Shown: positions 45,281 through 58,100, numbered from the stretch's first letter. The stretch is DNA of 64,000 nt from Lantana camara (GCA_037501455.1 CM074857.1:105495501-105559500), one strand, 5' to 3'. The notes: generated by a model not told the origin, from the letters alone. Numbers and translations are program-made.

Positions 45281-45739
45281 CCAATACCCTTTTCTTTCTT
45301 CCCTTTTCTCTTTTTCTTTTTCTTTTTTTTTTTCCCTTTCTTCTTCCTCCTTTTTCTATTGAATACGCAGGAACTCCTGTGGCGGCGGCGGCGCCGTCTC
45401 CGGCCACTTTCCTGAGACGGGACCTACGTGTTTTAACTCATTTCGACGACGCGACTTCATTGGTACCAATCACGTCTATTGAAAATGGCCGGAGAAGGCG
45501 CCGAGAGGTCCGCCGGAAACCTGCAAATTTCAATAGAAAATGGGTGTAGACGAATTATTTTCATCTAATTAAAATGTGACATGTGTAAATTGAATATTAA
45601 TTATCAAATTTAATTCATTCTATTTTTATATTTTTTAGATAAATATTAAATTAAAATCCATAAAATATTTAAATAGTTGATTTAATTGATAATTTTAATA
45701 TTTATTTTGTCATCAAATCAAGTATTGACATGTGTCAAA

Positions 45740-45990
45740 ATTGAGGTGTTCCGGCCAATCAAATCAAGTCTTGCAGCTCAGATAGTGGTGACCAATCAAA
45801 TGATGACACGTGACATATCTCAACACGTGGACCAATCAAAGTCAAGACATATGTCATTTATTTATTTTCTTTAATATAAATCAATATTAAAGTAATAAAT
45901 AAATAAATAAATTTGATATTATCTCTTTAATAAACAAATTAATTAATTAAGGGATAATTATCAAAAAGCCCCACCCTACGCCTATAAATA
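45740..45990 (+). promoter_or_regulatory. Strong promoter-like block
   Basis: Three CCAATCAAA motifs (about 45754, 45792 and 45831) and two ACACGTG motifs (about 45806 and 45821) precede TATAAATA at 45983-45990. Transcription would begin near 46015. The arrangement is that of an LTR, a pararetroviral-type or a normal plant promoter; I cannot tell which. Confidence 0.5.
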
Positions 45991-46018
45991 GAGGCATTCT
46001 ACCAACACAATTCACAAC

Positions 46019-46680
46019 TTGGAGATACGAAGGAGCAAGCCACAAAGCAAGGAGAAAGAAGCTCTCTGGTGTTCTTCAGCATCCTCGGTGTTATTCGGCA
46101 TCTTCAACGACGTTCTTCGTAGAAGTCAACATCAACGGCGTTTGATCCGGCATCAAGGCATCGAAGTGGTGTTTCGGCGTTGCTCTCCTCAAAGATCGAA
46201 GCGAGATTCAAGCGTGTTCTTCGTGGAAATCAACCAAATCGAGGCGTCCGATCCGCAACAAGGCGTTAAGTCCGCGAATCCGGCGTTTTCCTCAAATCAA
46301 ATTCGAAGGTGCTCCAAGCGTGTTCTTCGGCGTTCTTCGAGAAAGTCATCAAACTGAGGAATTCAATCCGCAATCAAAGCATCAAATCCAGATTTCGGCG
46401 TTGCTCCTCAACAAATTCAAATCAAACTCAAATCAACATCAAAGGTGTTCATCGGCGTGTTCTTCGGTGTTCATCAAATCAAGGCGTTTAATTCGCGATT
46501 AAGTCTAAAGACCCGCAATTAACGTTTAAAGAAGCAAATCAAATCCGACGGAAGATCGAAGCTCCAAAATCAACAAAGGAGTTTCAAACCTTTCGAATTT
46601 CAGCAAATTCTTGTAGGAAGAATCAAAGGAAGAATTAGAGATTGTACCCGCAAAGTTCAAATAATTCAATAAAAATTCAT
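46019..46680 (+). other. Repetitive transcript leader with poly(A) signal, nature unknown
   Basis: Downstream of the TATA box the sequence is composed of variants of GGTGTTCTTCGGC and GCGTGTTCTTCG (46068, 46088, 46112, 46215, 46317, 46445 and others) set among A-rich words such as AATCAAATCAAA. An AATAAA lies near 46669. The frame at 46019-46357 is Arg/Ser-rich because of the repeats and has no known domain. It could be the R-U5 part of an unrecognised LTR or the leader of a pararetrovirus-like copy; I see no proteins that would decide it. Confidence 0.4.
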
Positions 46681-48694
46681 TTGTGATTATTTTCTCGCGT
46701 TTAATTATTTATCATGCATCAGAACTCTGCTTGCAGAACTACTATTTAATATTATCAAGGTTACAATGATCAAATCATTATTATTTTTGATTCTTTTTAA
46801 ATTTCTTAACATTTATTTAATTTTTAATGCAGAATTCTAAGATTTATAATTCCATTTGCAGAAGAATTTCAGTGCGGAGGATTGAGTTTTGGATGCATTG
46901 TTGAAGAATACTGTCGAGTTTGGAACAGGTAGAAAACATAATTTTATTATCTCAAAATTCATGATAACTTTTCCTTACATTAGAATTTCGCTAATATAAT
47001 TTTTATTTATTTAGTTTTGGATTGCAACACAAACTCTACCAACATTATTTAATAGTTTTGTATGCATGATTGTTTTACCCTCCGCAAACTCTCGCTCCCA
47101 CCAGAAAATTGCTCCTCAAGATTGCGTTTGACAGGATTATTTTAAACTTTTTATCCTAAAATTTCGTTTAATTACTTCACATGTATTTAATTACATAATT
47201 GATCTGACCATTGAATCAGTTGAAGAGCATTGAAAGTTTGTAATGCTATTCAACATTATCTGCGATTTTGTAAAGTTTGTAACAATTTGCAAGGTAGGAA
47301 CACAATATTATTATCTCATTTTCACACAATAGAATTCCGATGGCATAAGATATGATTTCTTTTTTATTGACGTTTGAACTCTGTTTTCTACTTATTTGTT
47401 TTACCCTCTATTATTTTTTTGTTTTTTTACTTATCTGTTTTACCCTCCATTATTTTTCATAGGAGAAATCTATCCTCAGAAAAGAAATCTGTTGTAAAAA
47501 ATTCGATAACTACCCTTCAACATTATCGGGTTAGATTTGATAAAATTACTTATAATTTCTTATCCTAAAATTTCTTTTAACTTTTTACCCTATATTTAAT
47601 TTCCTCTATTTAATTTTCAAAGTAGAATTTCATATTGGATGTGAGGCGTCTGTTGAAGAAGATCAACCCTGTAACGTTATTTATAGGTAAGTTTATCTCA
47701 ATATTAACCTATTTTAAATTATATTAACGTTTTGCAAAAGTGTTTTGATTAAATTATTATTAGTTTTTATTTTGAGATAAACTCTCAGATATCAATATAT
47801 ATTTTTTTAAACTTATAGATTACTCGACAAGAATATATATTATTTTTACCATTTTCTATAATGATTTTTTTATGCATTCATTTTTTTAAAAAAAAATTCT
47901 AATGGTATTTGATTTTTTTTTTTTTTTACACATTCATGATGGTTTTTTTTGTTACGTTCTTTTGATTTTAATTTTGATTTTTTTTTTTGAATTTATTTTA
48001 TAGAATTCAAAAGTTAATACAAATTGTATTTAGATTTATCTTAGTTGGAGTTATGCTTATAAAAAGAATGTTTTATTTCAGTATCACAATTTTTATTGAT
48101 AATACTTTTCATGGAAAAATGAAATGTTTGGAACCTTACCGTTATTAATACCAAAACAATCAATCTGTAATTAGATTTAAATTTAAGGAAGACAGTCCGT
48201 CTCTTACAATATCACAATCCTGTGTCTCACAATGGTGTTTTTTAAAATATTATATATTGTATTTGTGTGATTTAAAATGCTTACTTTTATTCCATATTTA
48301 GTTAGAAACTCAACCTATTAGTTTACATAAGAAATACTATTCAGCGCATTCTTAGTTTAAAGGGCTCTATTCAACCTAAAATATCATGATCAATATATTT
48401 TCAATGTCTTAAAATAGAAAGATGCATTTGAGATCGATTTGTATAAAGTTTTATTGATACGACGTTTATTGAAATTTATGGAATTAAAGTTGGGATGTGT
48501 TTAAGAGGTGTCTAAAATTTTTTTGTGACTAGATAGAAATGTGAGTTGCCGTAGTTGTTAGTTGTTACCTGCTTAGAGTTGGAATTGGGGATTACAACTT
48601 TCCCTTAGGATTTGACTAAATTAATAATTCTATCGTCAAGGAGGATCAATATGCTTTTGGAAATTTTGGTTTTTCATATTTTTGACTTTTGCAG
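46681..48694 (+). other. AT-rich region with small exon-like blocks
   Basis: Mostly T-rich, intron-like DNA. Two short blocks with good splice borders resemble each other: 46860-46929 (GAATTTCAGTGCGG.. to GGAACAG/GTAG) and about 47624-47690 (GAATTTCATATTGG.. to TTATAG/GTAAG). Both share TGTTGAAGAA in the middle. They may belong to the same transcript as the Arg-rich exons to the right. Confidence 0.3.
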
Positions 48695-49615
48695 GTATAT
48701 ATATAGATCAATCACTTTCAAATGGGGAAAGAACATCAAATGGATCCTCGATTCACTTAATCACTCAGCGGCGAGAGCAATGGAGAATAAATGACCGGCA
48801 TCGCCATCATGCCATGAATGATGAACAAAGGAGTGCTCACTTAGCTCAACGTAGAAGAAGCTATCAACGTAGAAGAATGCAAATTGTTACACAAGGAGAA
48901 AACATGCGTAATACACCAAACTTTAAAACTAATATCAATATCCATATCTATTTTGTAATTAATTTTAAAACTTTATATCTTTTATGTATTATAATATCAT
49001 TTTTTAATCATTTATTTTTTTTATTTAATTTTTGCTTTTGGAAATATAAAGGTAGATTATTTTGTCACCATGAACATGAGATATGGTTTTATTTTTCTGT
49101 TGAAGATAATATTGAGTCCTATTTCTTTATCAAACTACTATCCTTTTAGTACGTTATTAATTTAGATCAAAATATTCAATTTATAAATCTGTAAAATATT
49201 TTAAAGAAACAATGTATTTGATACACCTCTTTCATATTTGTTGAATTTCAAGAGCAATGGAGAACAATGGATTATCACCGACGCCATAACATGAATAATG
49301 AGCAAAGGGATGCTCATTTGGCACAGCGTAGAAGAAACTACCAACGTACAAGAACACAAAATGTTGCAGAAAGGGAAAATATTGGTAGATCTAGCTAGGG
49401 GTGGGCGTTCGGGTCGGGGAATTCGGGCCCCATCCCGACCCGATCGGGTATTTCCCGAACGGGACGGGGAGTTCGGGAAATTTCGAGTTCGGGACGGGTA
49501 CCCGAATCCCGAATAATATTTCGGGCTCGGGATCGGGGAGTGATTTGGTACCCGTTTTCCCCGATCGGGTACCCGAACTCCCCGACCTTAAAATTTAAAA
49601 AAAAAAAATAATAAT

Positions 49616-49669
<54 letters not shown>

Positions 49670-51181
49670 TATAGATATATATATATATACAATACGTATA
49701 TTTTTGTCTAACCAGACGCTTCCCATTCTCAGTTCTCCATTCTCACCTTAATACCTTATGAATTCATCCTCTTCGATGTTCAAGATTTTGAAGCTTCTCC
49801 TCTTCTCTCATGCCATCGTCTTTGCTGTTCAAAATTTTGAAGTTTCTCCCCTTCTCTCATGTCACAACCACAAATCTCCTCTGTTCTTCACGCGAAGGGC
49901 CAATGGTCCATATCTCAATTCTCAGCAACCCACGCCACAACTTAGCTCCTGCCAACCCTGCACCAACGCCATCTCCAACCGCCGTCGGCAAGGCACTGCT
50001 CCAATATTAGCCCTAATATTTAACAATTAATAACTTATAACCACAGCCGGCAAGGCACGCTCCGCTGCCCCTTGAGTTAATAGCTAATACTAGCCTAATT
50101 TTTAACCATTAATACCCTATTTAAACCTATTTAGATTTCAATTACATGAAGATTTGGCCCAACAAATTAATTGGTTGGGAGCCCATTTCGTGAATCACAA
50201 AATAGGCCCAATAAAAATGTAAAAAAAAAAAAAAAAGAAAATAAGTCGGGCTCCCCGAGCCCGAACCCGAATCCCGAACTCCCCGACTAGTCGGGTACCC
50301 GTCATTTTCGGGACTGGCTCGGGCACCTAATTTCCCATCCCGATCCCGAACTCCCCGATCCCGAACTCCCCGTCCCGCGCCCACCCCTAGATCTAGTAAA
50401 TCTTTAGCCTAAAAGCGTTATGTACAGTTATCTATATTTATTTTGAACTAAAATTTAAAAAGTTTATATTATTTTATATGTTGTGGTTATTTATTTTAGT
50501 TATATTTTTAATATTAATTTTTCTTTATTTAAGAATTTATCATTTGTAATCAAAACAGAAATAACATTACTTACATAAATACAAATTTTAGTCCCTAAAG
50601 CATTTTATATAAAATATTTTATAACAGTCTTTGATTTATTTTGTGGTCCATATTTTATTTTAAACATGATTTACTTTTTGTAGAGGTTCTAGAGGAATGG
50701 AGAATAAACGACCGTCAACGGCGTAATGACATGAACATAGAGGGAAGAGAAGCGTATTTGACTCAATGAAGGAGAAACAATCAAAATAGAAGAACACGTG
50801 GTACATATATAAAATTCATTAAAACATGAGAATTTATATTATCATATTGTGGCATGATTCCATATTCTAAACGAAAAATTATTTAGTTTGATATATAATT
50901 ATATGCAATCTTAAATGTATACTTCAAACATTTATTTACATATTATTTTTTATTTTTTTTATATAATTAAATTGAGAACTAATTTACTTTTAGAGTAAAA
51001 TGTGACCTACTTGCCTTATATAAAGTCTTATTAAGAATTGCTGATAAATCTAATTTGATTTATACAGGTAGATGTTTCCCTTACAGACAAATGAATACTC
51101 CTATTGATTTGGCTACCTCTGAAGAATTAAATAAACAACTGGAAGATTGGTATATGTGGAAAGAAGCTCGAGCACCGAACA
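48695..51181 (+). pseudogene. Gene remnant with three tandem copies of an Arg-rich exon
   Basis: Exon A 48695-48907, exon B 49253-49384, exon C 50684-50800 and exon D 51068-51181 all have AG before and GT after (D runs into another element). A, B and C encode related chains: EQWRINDRHRHHAMNDEQ.., EQWRTMDYHRRHNMNNEQ.., EEWRINDRQRRNDMNIEG.., each followed by AHLAQRRRSYQRR-like sequence. Exon D encodes RCFPYRQMNTPIDLATSE and continues with a Trp-rich helix. I do not know the family. The basic QRRR.Y..RR pattern recalls the N-terminal segments of plant Helitron helicases, but that is only a resemblance. Exon C has an in-frame TGA at 50767, and an LTR-like sequence follows exon D, so the gene is probably dead. 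Confidence 0.5.
49396..50389. mobile_element. Non-autonomous hAT-type DNA transposon (994 bp)
   Basis: The ends are TAGGGGTGGGCG and CGCCCACCCCTA, a perfect 12-base inverted repeat, flanked by GATCTAGC and GATCTAGT, an 8-base target duplication with one change. The subterminal regions are packed with CGGGTACCCGAA and CTCCCCGA words in both orientations. A 75-base (AT)n tract follows the left subterminal part. The short frame at 49758-50030 encodes no transposase. It lies in the intron just after exon B of the Arg-rich gene. Confidence 0.85.
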
Positions 51182-51488
51182 TGTAACGCCCCGTATCTTC
51201 GATTCAGGTACGCATGCGACACGTGTGAGTTGAGTGTTAGAAATAGTAAGCATGCTTTAAGAATTATGTGTTTATTTGAATTATGTGGATTAATTGCCTA
51301 ATTGTTTATTTTAATTGTATTTCCATTCCACTTCATTTCATATTCAACATATGCATAATTCATACATTCATTTCATAACATATTTTATATATATACACTT
51401 ATAGATATATATATACTTAAACTAATTTCTTAAGAATAACATTTTCATTCACTTCATGCAATATTCATGAAATATACAATTTCATATG

Positions 51489-51561
<73 letters not shown>

Positions 51562-53212
51562 CACTAAGAGAATTATATACATATTATATACATAATATCT
51601 CTACTTTATTACCTTTATAGATATATATTATATATCTATAATTATATTACATACTATATACATTATATCTTATATGCAAGAACACACACAAACACACATA
51701 AAATCTCTACAACACCATTTACACACACTCCCATCACACACACTTTGATCATCAAGCAAGAAGAGGAAGATAGGAAGGATCTTTTATCAAGAATCATAAG
51801 CATCATCAAGAGCATCATCTTCATCATTATCATCTCACCATTTCTTGTCTTCTATTACAAGGTTTGTTGATTCATAAATGTTATATGAGATGAATAGATA
51901 GGGTTGGATGATTTAGTTGATTTTCTTGACCTTTGAGCATGAATATGAGATCATGTGGGTATGTATTTTGAATTTAGTGCATGAATATTTTGAATTCTTG
52001 GTTATTTGATCTCATGACAACTTGGAGGATTTATATGATTGCTTGGATGAATTTAATTGCCCAAACTTGTGTTTTATGAGTTGTTGAGGAAGTATGAGAT
52101 GTACATTGGTGTTATAGGTTAGTTTTGGGGTGTTTTATTGTTGTTGTTTGGTGTTAGATGCATTTGGGAGCCATTTTCCGAGCCATACCCTGTTTTTCCC
52201 CTGTTTTTTCGCCCAGCGACATGCCAAACGCCCGTTTGGCCCCTTAGTTCATTTTCCAAACGCCCGTGTGAGATGCTACTGCATTGACAGACGGTTTCCA
52301 AACGCCCGTTTCTGCTTTTAGTTCATTTTTCAAACGCCCGTTTACCCCTCAAACGAACTCTGATTGACCTGATTTTTGAACCGTTGGAAACCTCTTGAAG
52401 TCTATAACAATCTCCAATTAGAATCACCTCAATATAATTTCTAGATGGTGAGATATGATCAATTATTTTTGGTGTCGCCATTTTTCCAGAAATCTGGGTT
52501 AATCCAACTTCGGACCTACGCCATTTTCACTCCGTTTTGAACTAGAATTTGAGCCATATATGCTTGGAAAGCTCTATTTGTCTACTTTCATATCCAATAA
52601 ACAAAACTCCATTCCAACTTCTAGAGCTCAAGATATTCCCAATTTTCCACAGCTTGTGCGCTTCCAAAAATTGTCAACTTTTGCCAAACTTCGCCAAAAC
52701 ACCTCTTCTTGCATTTCTTTCACTCCCTTGGCTCCCATATATGATTATTTGAAGTATTATTTGTGAATGAGCATTCTCATGACTTATAATTATCATCATC
52801 CCATATCATAAGCATGCCGTTCGTCGATTATTTGGTTCATTCGTTTAGAGTCTTATGTACACTCGTGTTTCTTGCACAGAGCTCGATCCGGTCGAGGAGC
52901 AGGGTCCATAGGCTTCTCGTATCCTTTCTCTTTTGGTCAAGGTGAGGTTTTACTTTGTTTATTTTTGAACCTTAATTCCTTGTGTGATCTTTTAAGCCAA
53001 AATGTATCAATATAGGTATACTTTCGAAAAGGATTTTGTTCAAATGATTTTCAAATGTTTTATGAAAATGTTTTGGCGAGAATCATGCACATGTTATTGG
53101 GCCACGGGGAAATGTGTGAATGGAGACCGGTACGACATCGGGTCGTCGGATAAGCCAATGTATATAGTACCCTTTGAGAGTATCTTATGCGACCGTGTAG
53201 TGTGGGAGGTGG
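51182..53212 (+). repeat. Probable LTR fragment (starts TGTAACGCCCCG), truncated on the right
   Basis: TGTAACGCCCCGTATC at 51182 resembles the start of a class of plant gypsy LTRs. It is followed by a long (AT)n tract (51488-51559), a block with repeated CAAACGCCCGTTT, and GC-rich words near 53095-53200 (GGAGACCGGTACGACATCGGG). No coding domain is visible. It stops where the copia LTR begins at 53213, and no matching right part is found beyond 63366. Confidence 0.4.
52222..52345 (+). repeat. Four copies of CAAACGCCCGTTT
   Basis: The word occurs near 52223, 52257 (with GTGTG at the end), 52298 and 52332. The first is part of a perfect palindrome, CCAAACGCCCGTTTGG. Two copies are also preceded by the same TTAGTTCATTTT phrase, which suggests an irregular tandem duplication of about 75 bases. 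Confidence 0.7.
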
Positions 53213-55160
53213 TGTTGGAAAACACGAATCAGAACGCAGCGGAAATTTAAAAATTTTCCAACAAAAGGATCTTGGACTCGTAATCGTGTATCCAAATTCG
53301 AAGGAATTAGAAACTTACTTTCTTAATTGTCTTTCTTGAAGCGTTTCAAGCCACCCAAGAACGCTCTTCTCTCGGCTTGATCCCCTCTCCTTGGTAAAGC
53401 TCGAATCTTCAAACTTCTAACTTGAATCTCTCTAGAGATAGTCCACCAACTTGACTACAATCTAACTAGTAAGGATGCTAGTTCTCTAGTTAGTGTTTAG
53501 ACTTAACCTAGGGTTTTGTTTATCTTGGAGAAAGGATGGTGTTCAACACATGAACCAAAAGAATTCTCGATTAGCTCTAAGAGGAGCTCGAGCTCCCCTA
53601 TTTATAGGAAGGGGAGGACCGAAAATCCTAGTCCTTATGGGCTAAGGATTTTGGTCCCTCTCTCCTATTACTTGATCATCAAGTAATTTTGACTTTGACT
53701 TTGACTTTGAATTCAAATTCAAATCAACTTTCAAGAGAGCTAAAATATCCAAACTATTTTTGGATAATTTTATACTTTATTTATTTAAAATAAATAACTT
53801 ATTTTATCTAATTAATTAATTCACAATTAATTAACTAGATTATTTTTCTCCAAAATTAGACTTTCTTTTTAATTCAAAATTAAACCAAAGTCTATTAAAT
53901 AATTAACAAATTAATTATTTAATATATATATAATATATATATATATTCACGTGAGACACGTGTCATAATGACACGTGTCATTCACGTGACCCACATGTGT
54001 GGTTTCACACGTGTGGAACCCTCTCGGCCTGATTAACTCGTTTAATCATTTTAAAGCCTCAGCTCATGTAACCAAGTTGTTGTGTGTGACCCTCTAGGTT
54101 ATCAATTCAATTAGCAGTGAACCTAATTAATTAATTCACTAATTAATTAATCAGTCCACAGATTAAACGACCATAGTCTAGCAACAGGTGTTTAACCCCT
54201 AGTTGAATTGGAATGTTCAGATTCGACAGAACCTTTAAGCATTGATTCATGTGAGATACAATCCTCCTACTTACTATCTCTCAACCAAGATCTAGGGTAA
54301 GGGAATAATCAAAACCCTAATAATCCGGTCTTAAAGCTAAGTGCATTTCATATCCATTTGATCTCAATCCAAGAAACCCTTTTCTTGATGTCTTGATCTA
54401 CTGCCTTGGCCAAGGACTCCATATGGCATATGAATGACTTACACAATAAGAGATCACCTTGCAAATGCAAGTGTAGGTCCTTTCTTGATTCTCATTCACT
54501 TTCATGAATCACTTGTGCAGCCCCAGCATAAGCCTTGAATCAGTTGTCTAAGGCGACACCCTTTAAAGCTTATACCTAAGACTACAAAGTTAACTCATAA
54601 AGTGATAAGGAACCTCAAGTCTAAGGATCAATTAATCACATCAATGACTCGTGAGATATTTCCTAATCTGGAAGTTTTCATTTCCTGAAATAGAAACTTC
54701 CTTTCCCATTTAGGAATCTTCTCACACGGGGCACCTCAGTGAACTTACTTATTAAAGTAAGCACCCTCATGTATCACGTACGTATCAACTATACACTTTG
54801 CACCTCCATGAAACAAGGTGGTCCTTCTTAAGGGCGTGATCCCACAAGCAAGCCTTAGAGGAGTCAGGTTGACACTCCCATTGTCTGTAGGACTCATCGG
54901 CTTGGAGCATTTTACTAATCATGACTTATGTGATATAGGGCTCGTTTCATGAACCATTTCACCTATATGGTAGAGTCCTAAAGTCATCAAGATTAGGGGA
55001 GTTCTCATACATGCACAGCTAAAGTAAACGCATACCAAACAAGAGCATATAAAGAAGTGTTGCCTCAATACGTTATTTTATTCAAAGATTGTCTGTGATT
55101 ACAATAAGGAAAAGCACAAAGCGGATAAATAATCGGCTTTCTAGGGCACTATTCCTAACA
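53213..55160 (-). repeat. Copia 3' LTR (1948 bp)
   Basis: Bounded by TGTTGGAAAA at 53213 and CCTAACA at 55160 as read on the + strand. It has a minus-strand TATAAATA at 53599-53606 and a cluster of CACGTG motifs at 53948-54016. Confidence 0.92.
53948..54016. promoter_or_regulatory. CACGTG/ACACGTGT cluster in the copia LTR
   Basis: Five ACGTG-core sites occur in 70 bases: TCACGTGA, ACACGTGT, ACACGTGT, TCACGTGA and ACACGTGT. They are conserved with small indels in the other LTR (about 62180-62221). These are G-box or ABRE-like sites for bZIP and bHLH factors. They sit about 350 to 420 bases upstream of the LTR's TATA box on the minus strand. Confidence 0.6.
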
Positions 55161-55178
55161 ATCTCCCACTTGCCCATC
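55161..55178 (-). other. Copia polypurine tract
   Basis: On the minus strand GGGCAAGTGGGAGAT ends directly at the 3' LTR. Confidence 0.7.
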
Positions 55179-55199
55179 AAAGCCATTCTAAAGCTATTC

Positions 55200-58100
55200 T
55201 AAGTCCCATCATCTGAAGATGACCTTGGAAAGCTTGTCAACTAAGGGGTTTAGTAAGTGGATCTGCCACGTTCTCTGCTGATGTGACCCTCTCAATTTGC
55301 ACATCTCCTCTTTTGATAATATCACGAATTAGGTGATACTTCCTCATAATGTGCTTGGTCCGTTGGTGAGATTTTGGTTCTCTTGCTTGAGCAAGCGCCC
55401 CAGTGTTGTCACAAAACACAGTTATGGGGTCTTTCATACTAGGAACAATCATTCAACTCTTGAATGAAGTTTCTAATCCAAACACCTTCCTTAGCTGCAT
55501 CATTTGCAGCCAAGTATTCGGCCTCAGTGGTCGAATCTGCAGTGGTAGTTTGCTTGGAACTCTTCCAACTCACTGCTCCGCCGTTTAGGCAGAAAATGTA
55601 TCCTGACATTGACTTAAAATCATCTAAGTCTGATGCAAAGCTTGCATCGCAGTATCCTTCGACAGTAAGATCTTTCTGACCTCCGTAAACTAAGAATAAA
55701 TCTTTAGTACTTTTCAAGTACTTAAGAATATTCTTCACGACAGCCCAGTAACCATCTCCAAGGTCAGATTGGAAACGACTTGTTACACTAAGTGCATAAG
55801 CCACATCCGGTCGAGTACATAACATTGAATACATTATTCTACCTATTGCTGATGCATAAGGTGTATGAGTCATTCTTTCCTTCTCAAGGTTAGTCTTAGG
55901 ACACATCTTCTTTAAAAGACATGTTCCTACACTCATAGGAAGGTTCTTAACCTTTGCTGACTCCATATTGAATCTCTTCAATACTTTGTCAATGTACATC
56001 GACTGTGATAGTCCTATTAACCTTCTAGATCTATCTCGATAGATTTTAATTCCAAGGATATAGGACGCATCACCAAGATCTTTCATCTCGAATTGGTTCG
56101 ATAACCATAACTTAGTCACTTTCATGTCGTCCTTCGAATTCCCAATAAGAAGGATGTCATCAACATAAAGTACTAAGAATTGTACTGAGGTCTCCAATTC
56201 CTTTCTATACACACATGATTCATTCAAAATTTGAATGAAGCCAAACGCTTTGACTGATTCGTCAAATCGAATATTCCAATTCCTAGAAGCCTGTTTTAAT
56301 CCATAGATTGATCTTTGGAGTTTGCAAACCTTTTGCTCACTCCCACTGAATGTGAAACCTATGGGTTGCTCCATATAAATGTCTTTATCAATGTCACCAT
56401 TGAGAAAGGTAGTTTTCACATCCATTTGCCATATCTCGTAGTCATAATACGCAGCAATGGCAAGCATGATCCGAATAGACTTTTGCATTGCAACTGATGA
56501 AAAGGTCTCATCAAAGTCCACGCCGAGTCTTTGAGTGAATCCTTTTGCAACCAGTCTTGCTTTGTAGGCTGCAATGCTTCCATCAACTCCAAGCTTTCTC
56601 TTAAAGATCCATTTGCAACCTATGGGTTTGACCCCATCAGGCAAATCTACCAAGGTCCAAACTTGGTTGGAGTTCATGGAATCCATTTCGGATTTCATGG
56701 CTTCTATCCACTGTTCAGAGTCAGAATCTGAAAGTGCCTCCTCATATGTTAAAGGATCATTATCCTTTTGAGAGATTTCATGGAAGAATCCATACCATCT
56801 CTCCGGCTGTCTAGGAGTGCGTTTAGAACGCCTTAGAGGAGGATTTGCGTGTGTATCGAAATTCGTGATTGGTTGAGGTTGGCCAGAAGGGGACGTTTCT
56901 TCAGTGGGTGGTGTGGGATCACTTTGTACTTCTTCTAATTCTATGATCTTGCCTTTCTTTTCTTTAAGGAATGGTTCCTCCAGAAAAGTGGCATTTCTGG
57001 AAACAAACACCTTTTGCTCAGATTGATCATAGAAGTAGTATCCTATGGATTCCTTAGGATAACCCACAAAGTGGCATAAGTCAGAACGAGATTCTAACTT
57101 ATCTCCCACTGTCCTCTTCACGTAAGCAGGACAACCCCAAATTCTTAAGTAAGAATAACTAGGGATTTTACCATGCCACATTTCATAGGGCGTTTTAGGG
57201 ATTGACTTAGAGGGAACTAGATTCAAAATCTTTGCTGCACTTTCTATGGCAAAACCCCAGAAAGAAGGTGGTAAGTCAGTGAAACTCATCATGGAACGAA
57301 CCATATCAAGTAGAGTTCGATTCCTTATCTCAGAAACTCCATTAAGCTGAGGAGTTCCCGGAGGAGTCCACTGAGAGATAATCCCATTATCTTTTAGATG
57401 ATTAAGGAATTCATCACTAAGATACTCGCCTCCTCGATCAGATCGAAGTGCTTTGATCTTGTGACCAGTTTGGTTCTCAACCTCCTTTTGAAATTCTAAG
57501 AATTTCTCAAAAGCTTCAGATTTATACTTCATTAACTATATATAACCATATCGACTAAAGTCGTCGGTAAAAGTTATGAAATACTGATGATTGTTTCTAG
57601 TGCTTACACTAAGCGGTCCACAAACATCAGAATGGATCAAATCCAAGACCTTAGTGGCACATTCCACAGTTCCTTTAAAAGAAACTTTGGACATTTTTCC
57701 TCTGAGACAGGATTCGCAAGAAGTTAGCTCTTTGAGATCATTTTCAGAGAATGATCCTAAAGTGTTTATCTTGCTAATTCTGTTCTTGGAAATGTGTCCT
57801 AATCTAGCGTGCCATAAAGGAGCTGAAACTTTGTCATCTCTCTTACGTTTATTTTCTCGTTGTATATTCATAATATTGATATTCTGAGTTAGATAAAGTC
57901 CATTACTTAGAGTACCGATCTGAACGGAAGAGTTGTTCCGTTTGATAAAGTATTTACTATTCTTAATATAAGTTTCATAACCTTCACAATCTAAAATTGG
58001 AACTGAAATTATATTACGAATAATGCTCGGTACATAAAGGACTTTATTTAAGACTAACTCAAAACTACCTAAATCTAATCTAATTGTGCCTAAAGCTCGA

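Noticed and set aside
45205..45549. Frame of 114 codons with a hydrophobic Phe/Leu run
   Set aside because: Made of a T/C-rich tract and a dispersed repeat; not a credible membrane protein gene.
45740..46680. Firm call as an endogenous pararetrovirus promoter and leader
   Set aside because: The promoter arrangement is suggestive, but no movement, coat, protease or polymerase sequence is present in the window.
49758..50030. Frame of 90 codons inside the hAT element as a transposase remnant
   Set aside because: No hAT dimerisation or catalytic motif can be seen.
51488..51559. Long (AT)n tract as an origin or regulatory element
   Set aside because: A plain microsatellite; similar tracts occur at 49620-49688 and 62137-62166.
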